Virus record (IMG/VR): IMGVR_UViG_3300006810_006621 | Location: 1 to 45,267 of that record | Length of the DNA: 45,267 nt | Direction: 5' to 3' (one strand) | Origin: a virus | Shown: positions 25,655-32,940 of the stretch, one piece after another | Layout of the letters: each line of letters opens with the position of its first letter | Numbering within the stretch: the first letter of the stretch is position 1 | Translations under genes and position numbers: made by a program | The notes under the pieces: generated by a model | Database searches by the model: none | Told to the model about the DNA's origin: nothing | Seen by the model: only the letters and a program-made list of their open reading frames with translations

Positions 25655-26200
25655 TTATGCTCCCTGAGCCCAGATTCCTGTAGAGGAAAGGATAATCCAT
25701 GCACTAGTCCCAGTTACACCAGTTCCTATAAGAACTGCTGAATCCCCAAGTAAGGCTGTTGCTTTAGTAAGGATGAAATCTTTATCAACTGTACCATCCA
25801 TTTGAACAACTGTAGCTGCTAATGTGACAGTACCTGCTATACCATCAGCTGCATCTGGACTGATTGTTATGATGTTGTTACCATCTGCTCCTACATTACC
25901 AACTCTCACCAATAGACCTGCTACTGTTGGAGGTAAGGTGATTGTTTTAGCATCAGTTCCCATAGTGATCAACTTGTTATGATCAGCTACTGTTACTGTA
26001 TAATCATCAACTAAGGCTATAATGCCTTGAGGAGAATCCACCTGTCCTGCTGCTGCTATTGCAGCTGATGTGTCACCTACTGGCAACATAGCCTCTAATA
26101 CTGTTGCTATTTCTTCGCTAATTGCATCTGTTCCTCCTGAATTGGAGACAATTTTATAAAATGCATCTAGTAATTTCTGTGTGTTTGCTGCTATAGCCAT
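25655..26200 (-). CDS. head decoration / head-fibre-like protein
   Basis: 181 residues. N-terminal helical module (TQKLLDAFYKIVSNSGGTD, AISEEIATVLEAML) shared in pattern with two fibre proteins at 43087 and 42221. Residues ~60-180 show a repetitive beta pattern (DHNKLITMGTDAKTITLPP, ADGNNIITISPDAADG, GTSAWIILSSTGIW) common in virion decoration and fibre tips. It is encoded in the head region between the MuF-like and protease genes. The shared N-terminus may be a docking element (inference). Confidence 0.6.
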   Translation of the reverse strand: MAIAANTQKLLDAFYKIVSNSGGTDAISEEIATVLEAMLPVGDTSAAIAAAGQVDSPQGIIALVDDYTVTVADHNKLITMGTDAKTITLPPTVAGLLVRVGNVGADGNNIITISPDAADGIAGTVTLAATVVQMDGTVDKDFILTKATALLGDSAVLIGTGVTGTSAWIILSSTGIWAQGA

Positions 26201-26225
26201 ATCTAATTTTTATTTAATTTTGTTT

Positions 26226-26525
26226 TTAATATCCTGCAAAAGTTCCTGTTGAATCTCCATCAGAGAAGATAACTGTAAAACTACCATCAGCCTCTGTGAC
26301 ATCTAATATGTTTGCTACAGATCCTGCTTCATCTATATTTAATGGAACTCCCATTTTATTTAATTGATCAATCCCAGTCCCTTTAATATCATAGATACAA
26401 GAGATTGCTCCACTGCCTAAATTGGCAGCTAGATCAGCTACTGAGTCTCTTATGTCAGCTACGATTTGGACATCTATCAATGTATATCCTCCACCTGCTG
26501 CACGTTGTAATGTTATTGTTTTCAT
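26226..26525 (-). CDS. small head-region protein, unknown
   Basis: 99 residues starting MKTITLQRAAGGG. I prefer the ATG at 26525 over the longer frame beginning at 26570, because the extra 15 codons would be read through a terminator-like hairpin and have unlike composition (MGRPLSLFWCFKIL). The protein is acidic and beta-rich (YTLIDVQIVADIRDSVADL, GSFTVIFSDGDSTGTF). Possibly a small decoration protein. No family recognised. Confidence 0.6.
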   Translation of the reverse strand: MKTITLQRAAGGGYTLIDVQIVADIRDSVADLAANLGSGAISCIYDIKGTGIDQLNKMGVPLNIDEAGSVANILDVTEADGSFTVIFSDGDSTGTFAGY

Positions 26526-26545
26526 AGTTAAAATTTTAAAACACC

Positions 26546-26567
26546 AAAAGAGGCTCAATGGCCTCCC
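26546..26567 (-). terminator. weak intrinsic terminator in head region
   Basis: A 5-bp GC-rich stem (26565-26561 with 26554-26550) around a six-base loop is followed by four T on the minus strand. It lies after the 95-residue coiled-coil gene and before the small 99-residue gene. The short stem and U-run suggest partial termination only. Confidence 0.5.
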
Positions 26568-26625
26568 CATTCACTCTCTTCAATCTCACAATTAAAGTAA
26601 TATAATAAAAAACTATCTAACTATG

Positions 26626-26913
26626 TTACTTTTTCAATAATTCTTTACCAACTTTTTCTAATATAGCCTCAGTATTGAATTTTTTATTCTGAGATTCTAC
26701 TGTGATTTCTAGTTTTTTTACTAAACTTCCTGCATCTACTATAATAGACTTTAAGTTAGATATCTCATCATCTCTCTCCTCTAACCTTCTAATGATTCTC
26801 TCTATACCATTAGCTAGATGTTGTTTTTGAAGTGAGAGATCTAAGATCTCACCTTCCAATTGCTTAATTCTTCTCTTCTTGGCTCCAAAGAACCCAATGA
26901 CTCTATTTATCAT
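26626..26913 (-). CDS. small coiled-coil protein
   Basis: 95 residues, almost wholly helical with heptad spacing: RRIKQLEGEILDLSLQKQ, ERIIRRLEERDDEISNLK, SLVKKLEITVES. The start overlaps the MuF-like stop by four bases (ATGA), so translation is coupled to it. N-terminal MINRVIGFFGAKKRR is amphipathic and basic. It may be a minor head assembly or scaffold-like factor; this is inference from position and coiled-coil content. Confidence 0.7.
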   Translation of the reverse strand: MINRVIGFFGAKKRRIKQLEGEILDLSLQKQHLANGIERIIRRLEERDDEISNLKSIIVDAGSLVKKLEITVESQNKKFNTEAILEKVGKELLKK

Positions 26914-27872
26914 ACGCTTATTTTTTTATCTCCTATTGTTATTTCTACCTTACTCTTTCTGGCCACTTTTGGCTTATATTTATCTGTTAGTTTGAAGTCA
27001 TTACCATTCCACTCCCACTCTCCTGCAGTTAATGCTGTCCTAGTCATTCCAAATGGAGGCCTCTGTAATGTACATCTGCACCATGGATGAACTGGCCCTA
27101 TTACTGGCAGCCAATTACCTACCTTCTTACCTACATTGGTGCCATTAGCTTTCAATTCTGCTAATGTGAATAGTTTAGGTTCTGATCCTACACCTCCTGT
27201 AAGAAGTAATCTTGTACAGTGATGGCACGCTCCAGCATACACATCTTTATAAACCAGTGCCTGATCTCCACCTTCCCTCATCATATTCATGGATCTACCT
27301 TCATCAAATGCTGTATGAAGTACAAAGTCAGCTATTCTTCCTAGATCTCTATGCCACTTCCCAGTTCTATGACCTATATCAGATACTACTGCATTGACAT
27401 ATTTCCTATCTTCTATGGCCTTCTTAGCTGCATCGATCACTAGAGTTGAGTGAGTAACTGTATGTTTTATCTTATCTGCATTCACCAGAGCATTCCTGAC
27501 ATCACCTTTGATGTTCATAGCTGTCCTCCTTAACTCTCCTGCCATTTGAATATTTAACGATTGTAGAGCTGATTTCTGGAGCTTATTTAAAGGAAAGACC
27601 TTACCAGTCTCTATATGGTTCTTTAGTGCAGCAAATGTCATCCCTTTAGCCACAGAATCCCCTAATGCATCTGATAGGATGCCAAATCTGAATGCCTGAT
27701 TAACATTGTATGAAGTTCTCTTGATCTGAGCTAAATTTACACCAGCATTTGACAATGTAGCCTTCTCACCTTCTGTTAGAAAATCAGATCCTACATGATG
27801 TGCCATAAAAGTCAGAGAGTACTTATCAATGACTCCTAACAACTCCTCTATCTGTTGTGGTGTTAATTTCAT
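26910..27872 (-). CDS. MuF-like minor head protein
   Basis: 320 residues. The C-terminal third has the SPP1 gp7/Mu gpF signature: AGACHHCTRLLLTG (Cys216, Cys219) followed by GPVHPWCRCTLQ (His262, Cys265, Cys267), typical of the zinc-binding head morphogenesis domain. The N-terminal 200 residues are helical. These proteins bind the portal and can be packaged or ejected with DNA. Start overlaps the stop of a 37-residue gene by one base (TAATG). Unlike many relatives, no extra effector domain is fused at its C-terminus; large proteins with related motifs are encoded just upstream. Confidence 0.85.
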   Translation of the reverse strand: MKLTPQQIEELLGVIDKYSLTFMAHHVGSDFLTEGEKATLSNAGVNLAQIKRTSYNVNQAFRFGILSDALGDSVAKGMTFAALKNHIETGKVFPLNKLQKSALQSLNIQMAGELRRTAMNIKGDVRNALVNADKIKHTVTHSTLVIDAAKKAIEDRKYVNAVVSDIGHRTGKWHRDLGRIADFVLHTAFDEGRSMNMMREGGDQALVYKDVYAGACHHCTRLLLTGGVGSEPKLFTLAELKANGTNVGKKVGNWLPVIGPVHPWCRCTLQRPPFGMTRTALTAGEWEWNGNDFKLTDKYKPKVARKSKVEITIGDKKISV

Positions 27873-27985
27873 TACAGAAATCTACGCTTACTATTCCAAG
27901 TAGTCCCTTTAGCCTTATTCATATGCTGCAGAGATGATCTCTTATTATTCTGATCCTTTTTTACTGCTCCTGTTATTGTATTCAT
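27872..27985 (-). CDS. 37-residue basic protein coupled to MuF-like gene
   Basis: A short frame, MNTITGAVKKDQNN...KRSSLQHMNKAKGTT...KRRFL, begins at ATG 27985, 12 bases after the stop of the 1168-residue protein, and ends in TAA overlapping the MuF-like ATG (TAATG). It fills the 125-base gap exactly. Strongly basic (Lys/Arg-rich, no acidic run), it could bind DNA or portal, but function is unknown. Its placement and coupling make it a likely real gene. Confidence 0.6.
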   Translation of the reverse strand: MNTITGAVKKDQNNKRSSLQHMNKAKGTTWNSKRRFL

Positions 27986-27997
27986 AGCTTAATTTTA

Positions 27998-30900
27998 TTA
28001 GCCTAGCAATATAGTGAAAGATTGTTGTATATCCAAATTGTCACCCCACTTTAATGATTTTATGATATGCTTGTTCTCTGATAGGAACTTCTCAACCAGT
28101 GGTTTAATTTCATCATTGAATGTTTTAGCACTTGCATAATTTGGAGCACTCACATATGGGACTCCATCTTTATCCCCACCTCTGATGGCTCCACCACCTC
28201 TGGTATTGTGTGCATGATATTGTTCTAATGCTCTTGCAAAACACTCCTTGGTAGAGTTGGTATACTTACTATTTGACTTAGCATTCATACCTCTTCTGAA
28301 TGCTATAGCTAATTGCCCTGCTGTAGATTCAAAATTATCACTGGCATAATTAGATCCCTCTCCTGTTGCATCATCTAAAAAGTGTGCTACTTCATGCCCA
28401 AATGTAAAATTGAGCTGATCATCACCAAGTTTATTTGTTACCCCTATAGCCTTGAAGGAAGGATAATAAACTCCTATAGCAGTTTTAGCATACATATATG
28501 TAGTTCCTGCATGTGATATTGTAAGGTCATTTTTGTTGGCCAATTCCTTTAGTGTACCAAATGATCCCTGTACATCTCCCCATGCAGACTTCAACTGTTC
28601 AACTTGAGCTGGCTGGATCTTAGATCCATTCTGCCTCTTAATCATTATACCACTATCTTTCTTCAACATATCATCTCTTCCTGACTTACCATAAGATGTT
28701 TCTAGAGCCTTAGTTCTGATCTCTGAAACTTCTTCTCTCCTGATAGAAATATCATTGATCTTCCAGTCTAACATCTCTCTATAGTTACTCCATGAGCTCC
28801 ATGCATCTGCATGTGCATATGAAGTACCATAACTATGCTGTCCTCTCCTGAGAATCTCACCCTTTTTAGTTTTTCTCTTAGCATTTGGATCCACAAATCT
28901 CTCATACATTGAGTGAAATGAGCTTGCCATGTGCCTATCATCAAATTTAGCCTTTAATCTTTTCAGACCATGCTTTTTAATTGGCTTATATAATTTTTCA
29001 CGTTCTTTCCATGGCATTGCATCCCACTGTTCTTTTGTGATTTGCTTCTTTACTTTTGCTGGAATTGAATGATATAGATTCTTTTGATCCATATACCTCT
29101 GCCTAGTTGACTCTGGAAGTCCTTCCCAGTGATCTAGTGATCTTTTATTCTTCCTATCTCTGTCAGCTATCATTTGCCCTTTCTCCATAGTCTCATACCA
29201 GTTCTGAGTTAGAACTAGCTGATCTAATGTCAATGCTACATACCCTATTTCCTTTGGATCATACTCCCCTTTCTTCTGGCCATACCCTGCCTTATCTGGC
29301 ATAGATTCTTCACTATATCCATTGGCAGCAATCATATATTTATTTGGGCCTACTCTAATTGAATCAAATATAAACCCTTTTCTTCTGAATGCATCTGTAT
29401 CTATATCTGGAATGAAATTTGGCCTTTCCATATCTAGAATAGTTTTCTCATCATATAGAATGTTATCTGCAGTGTCAATTCCTGAGAAATCTGGCACATG
29501 ATCATGCTTAGTGCCAATTGCATCAGTAACTTCTATAATTGTACCTCCATTGGCTGTAGCTAATGCAGCATTCTTTTGATGAATGATCTGAAGATCTAGT
29601 TTCCTAGTTTTCATCCTATTCTCCATTCTATTACTACTATACTCTGACCTTTTAGAGAAATCTTTAGATTCTCTCTCTAAATTACTTAACCTATCGATCT
29701 TACTCTGATACTCATCTCTCTCCTTGATCATTGCAGCTAATTTTGACTGCTCCTTCTTAGCCATCTTACCCTTAACTGTTTTGAATGCCTGCTTGAAATC
29801 ATTAATTTCCTCCTCAGATAGATTTGCAATAGTCTCCTCTGCTGCTTTTTTGGCTGCAGCCATAGTTTCTGCCTGCTTTTTATCTTCTGCCTTCCTATTA
29901 GCATTTGCCTCTTCCCTTGCTTTTTTCTGTGCCTGTAGTTCCTTTAGCTGCTTATCAATACTTTCTTTAGTGGCTCCAGCCATCCCTAATTTCTTAGCTG
30001 CCTCTTCACGTTCACGTTTTTTCTTTGCCTCTGGAGTTTCCTCTGGTTTATTCTTTTTTAATGCCTCTGAGATCTTTCTTTTAGTCTCCTCTGACATTGC
30101 CTGTCTTTTCTTGTTATATGAATCCTTCAGATCTGGATATGTAGATAGAACACTATCCTTCATCTTCTCCCCATTATTCACAGCTTTACTCACAGCCTGA
30201 TAGTGAGCATATACTAGCTTTCTGATGAGCTGCTTCTTAGTTAATCCCTCAGTTGATACAGTAGGCTTCCCAGATGAAGATCCTCCACTAGAAGTACTCC
30301 CTGTACTTTTTGGCTCTTTGTTGATTGATGCAATGGCTGTATCTATCTCTGCCTGATCTATACCATGCATAGACATATATTCACTTAGAGAATAATTGTG
30401 AAGATTCTCAATTGGTTTTATTCCAAATAATTGCTTTCTAGATGGGACTCTATTGCTCTCATTTGTGTTATTTAGAATTTCAGATATCTTTTTATTGTTT
30501 GTTTCAGCTGGCACATCCATTACCTTCTCATCTACTCCATTCAGATCACCCTCTGCAGTCTTTACATTATACCTAGCTCCATTTTTATCTGGAATAACCT
30601 CTGATATCTTACCCTTCTCTCCTCCAACATCTACACTTGTACCTACTGGAAGTGCATTCTTTTGACTTATAATCTCATCTGCCTTATCTGGATCCTTCTG
30701 TAATGATGCAATTCCACCTAATACTTGACTTAAAAACTTAACAGGGAATACCCATCCTTTGAGCTTTCCGTTGAAGGATCCTACACCAACCTCTTTCTTA
30801 ATAGTTTGGAATGTGGTTTTATTTGCATATGTGTCCCCAGTTATCAGAACTGCCTTATCTGAATATCTCTCCACATTCATTCCAGCAACATCCTCAGCAA

Positions 30901-31504
30901 TTAGATCACCAACTGGCACATTCTTAGATAGTCCCTGCTTAGAAGTCTCATCACCCTCTCTTACCCATACAGTAGTTTGATGTACTTTACCATTTCTAGT
31001 AACCCACACTCTCTTTTGGACTAATCCGGGTTTGAATCCCTTCTCAATACCTAGTGCCTCAAATGCTGTACCTTTATCCATTGACTTGCTTATATTTTTA
31101 TCTCCTGCATTTCTATAAAGTCTATCTATAGCCTCCTGCTTATTATACCCCAAAAAGGAATTATGCCCATATGTATGTGTACTTTTCACAGCCTCTCCCC
31201 AGAACCCTTTACTATCCTTCTTCACCTCTATCCACTCAGACTCTCCATCTGTTTCTAACCTTTGGATATATTTATCTTTACCCTTGATGCTTATCCCATA
31301 TACAGGCATTTCCATATCTGGCCTGTCCACTATGGTAGCTTTACCTTCAGTAAGAAGTTTCTTTTTAGATGCACTTTTCTTCTCTGGAACCCAGCCTTTA
31401 GCTGTTTTAACTACAGGAGAGCCTCCATGAGTTCTTTTGGTTCCTATTGGAAGTGCCTTCCCTCCCTTTAATATATTAAATGCATCATTCTCATCCATTA
31501 CCAA
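27998..31504 (-). CDS. large internal virion (polyvalent-type) protein with zincin domain
   Basis: 1168 residues. Begins with the module KGGKALPIGTKRTHGG plus KTAKGWVPEKK (residues 13-43) shared with two neighbours. A segment LVQKRVWVTRNGKVHQTTVWV (~160-180) is of a kind found near MuF-type proteins. A GDTYANKTTFQTIKKEVG...GKLKGWVFP segment follows, then long charged coiled coils (~480-650). Near the C-terminus, FGHEVAHFLDD gives a HExxH zinc site (His1037, Glu1038, His1041), with Glu1087 in STKECFARALEQY as likely third ligand. It probably enters the host with the DNA or acts in head maturation. Overlaps the upstream gene by seven bases. Confidence 0.72.
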   Translation of the reverse strand: MVMDENDAFNILKGGKALPIGTKRTHGGSPVVKTAKGWVPEKKSASKKKLLTEGKATIVDRPDMEMPVYGISIKGKDKYIQRLETDGESEWIEVKKDSKGFWGEAVKSTHTYGHNSFLGYNKQEAIDRLYRNAGDKNISKSMDKGTAFEALGIEKGFKPGLVQKRVWVTRNGKVHQTTVWVREGDETSKQGLSKNVPVGDLIAEDVAGMNVERYSDKAVLITGDTYANKTTFQTIKKEVGVGSFNGKLKGWVFPVKFLSQVLGGIASLQKDPDKADEIISQKNALPVGTSVDVGGEKGKISEVIPDKNGARYNVKTAEGDLNGVDEKVMDVPAETNNKKISEILNNTNESNRVPSRKQLFGIKPIENLHNYSLSEYMSMHGIDQAEIDTAIASINKEPKSTGSTSSGGSSSGKPTVSTEGLTKKQLIRKLVYAHYQAVSKAVNNGEKMKDSVLSTYPDLKDSYNKKRQAMSEETKRKISEALKKNKPEETPEAKKKREREEAAKKLGMAGATKESIDKQLKELQAQKKAREEANANRKAEDKKQAETMAAAKKAAEETIANLSEEEINDFKQAFKTVKGKMAKKEQSKLAAMIKERDEYQSKIDRLSNLERESKDFSKRSEYSSNRMENRMKTRKLDLQIIHQKNAALATANGGTIIEVTDAIGTKHDHVPDFSGIDTADNILYDEKTILDMERPNFIPDIDTDAFRRKGFIFDSIRVGPNKYMIAANGYSEESMPDKAGYGQKKGEYDPKEIGYVALTLDQLVLTQNWYETMEKGQMIADRDRKNKRSLDHWEGLPESTRQRYMDQKNLYHSIPAKVKKQITKEQWDAMPWKEREKLYKPIKKHGLKRLKAKFDDRHMASSFHSMYERFVDPNAKRKTKKGEILRRGQHSYGTSYAHADAWSSWSNYREMLDWKINDISIRREEVSEIRTKALETSYGKSGRDDMLKKDSGIMIKRQNGSKIQPAQVEQLKSAWGDVQGSFGTLKELANKNDLTISHAGTTYMYAKTAIGVYYPSFKAIGVTNKLGDDQLNFTFGHEVAHFLDDATGEGSNYASDNFESTAGQLAIAFRRGMNAKSNSKYTNSTKECFARALEQYHAHNTRGGGAIRGGDKDGVPYVSAPNYASAKTFNDEIKPLVEKFLSENKHIIKSLKWGDNLDIQQSFTILLG
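31376..31468 (-). repeat. KGGKALPIGTKR module, copy in 1168-aa gene
   Basis: Encodes residues 13-43 of the 1168-residue protein. The DNA and peptide closely resemble segments at 32788-32919 and 33522-33656. Core shared peptide: KGGKALPIGTKR, HGG, KTAKGWVPEKK. Confidence 0.8.
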
Positions 31505-32940
31505 GTTTTATATGCTGTTAATTCATACCTCCCTGAATCCATTCTGTAGATTGCTACATGAATATTTCTATTCATTGCCTTACCACTCTTACTTTTGACT
31601 GGCTTACCATCTTTCAATAATGGAAGAGTAGCACTCTTAGTAGTTCCATAAGAAACACCACCACTACCATACTGTAAATTTAATGCATCTTCATCTACTG
31701 TAAACCCATGCTTCTTAGCCTCAGTTCTAACCTGATCTAATGCTCCTGATAGAGTCTCAAAGTAGGTATCACTGCTCTTAAATGATGATTTTTTAGCTGG
31801 TTTAGCTACTGCTTTTGCTGGATATGACTTCGCTGCTGGATCCTTAGCTTTTGGAGCTGTCTCCTTAGACAATATAGCTGAGAATGTAACTTTATTATTC
31901 CCCTTATATGCTGAAGTCTCTAAATTTATAGATCCACCACCAACATAAATTGTTTTCATTGATGTTTTATTACCACCACTTCTATCAACTCCATGTTCTT
32001 TATAGAAATTTTTGACTTTATCTATCATACCACTAGGCAGATCTCCACTAAAAGTATACCTTGTATGATCATCGTTATACTCTTTTTTAGAATTTTTCAA
32101 TAACCATGATACTTGATTATTTCCCTTAACTTCTTTCTCAGTTAAAGATACCTTCTTTCCATCATGGTATCTTTCTAACTCTTTGGGAGGCTTCCCTACC
32201 TTAAACATATGATTAATATCCTCCTGAGTAGAGTGAACATAACCCTTCCCACCTAATGGATTTGCATTAACAAAATGAGTTTTACCTCCTTTTGATTTTT
32301 CTTTAGCTACATTAGTAACTGCCTCTTTAGAATGGAGATCTTTATCAGATAAATTCTTCCCAAGAGTTGCTGCTTTAGGAGCTTCTTTCTTCTCTCTATT
32401 AGCAATATATTCATTATATGCTTTAAGTCTTATCTCATTTTGAGCTATATCATATTTATTACCTGTCTCTTTGTTATATGCGAGATTCCTCTTTACAATC
32501 TCTCTTATAGCCTTAGCATCCTTGATGCTATCATCTTTATGTCTATATTCAATACCTTGAAGTGTTATTCTATGGTTCTTTTCATCCTGAGACTCCTCTT
32601 TCTTACTAGCTCCAGCTACTTTTGCAGACTTAGCATTACTTCTAACCATAGATTCTCCAAACTTTTCAGCTGCAGATCTAGTTCTTTTCTCCTCCTGCAC
32701 ATTCCCATCTTTATCTATAACCTGATAGATTGTCTTACTACCAACTTTTCTTTCATTGATTGTGAATCCATCTCCACCTTTCTTACCCTTCTTTTCTGGA
32801 ACCCACCCCTTAGCAGTTTTTTCAACATGGACTCCACCATGTACTCTTTTGGTACCTATAGGTAAGGCCTTGCCTCCCTTAATTATCATATCTGCCTCAG
32901 CTAGATTATGTAACTCTGCTATGTTTAATTCTTTACTCAT
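31498..32940 (-). CDS. Lys-rich internal virion-type protein with repeated module
   Basis: 480 residues, basic. N-terminal IAELHNLAEADMIIKGG leads into the shared module (residues 21-51). A charged central part (~60-210) follows, then a mixed region. The C-terminal ~90 residues look like a compact conserved domain (ALDQVRTEAKKHGFTVDE, LQYGSGGVSYGTTKSATLP, NRNIHVAIYRMDSGRYEL). Start overlaps the previous stop by four bases (ATGA); end overlaps the next start by seven. The operon position between portal and MuF genes suggests a packaged or ejected protein. No catalytic motif seen. Confidence 0.65.
   Translation of the reverse strand: MSKELNIAELHNLAEADMIIKGGKALPIGTKRVHGGVHVEKTAKGWVPEKKGKKGGDGFTINERKVGSKTIYQVIDKDGNVQEEKRTRSAAEKFGESMVRSNAKSAKVAGASKKEESQDEKNHRITLQGIEYRHKDDSIKDAKAIREIVKRNLAYNKETGNKYDIAQNEIRLKAYNEYIANREKKEAPKAATLGKNLSDKDLHSKEAVTNVAKEKSKGGKTHFVNANPLGGKGYVHSTQEDINHMFKVGKPPKELERYHDGKKVSLTEKEVKGNNQVSWLLKNSKKEYNDDHTRYTFSGDLPSGMIDKVKNFYKEHGVDRSGGNKTSMKTIYVGGGSINLETSAYKGNNKVTFSAILSKETAPKAKDPAAKSYPAKAVAKPAKKSSFKSSDTYFETLSGALDQVRTEAKKHGFTVDEDALNLQYGSGGVSYGTTKSATLPLLKDGKPVKSKSGKAMNRNIHVAIYRMDSGRYELTAYKTW
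32788..32919 (-). repeat. AELHN-KGGKALPIGTKR module, copy in 480-aa gene
   Basis: Encodes residues 8-51 of the 480-residue protein, including the upstream AELHNxAE...MIIKGG extension that is also present in the copy at 33522-33656 but absent from the copy at 31376-31468. Confidence 0.8.

Noticed and set aside
26526-26570. Upstream start for the 99-residue protein
   Set aside because: The added codons pass through a terminator-like hairpin and have unlike composition; the ATG at 26525 is preferred.
29724-30200. Long open frames on the plus strand opposite coding genes
   Set aside because: They lie opposite real minus-strand genes with coupled starts and known domains, and their translations are low-complexity Ser/Phe/Leu-rich, typical of antisense reading.
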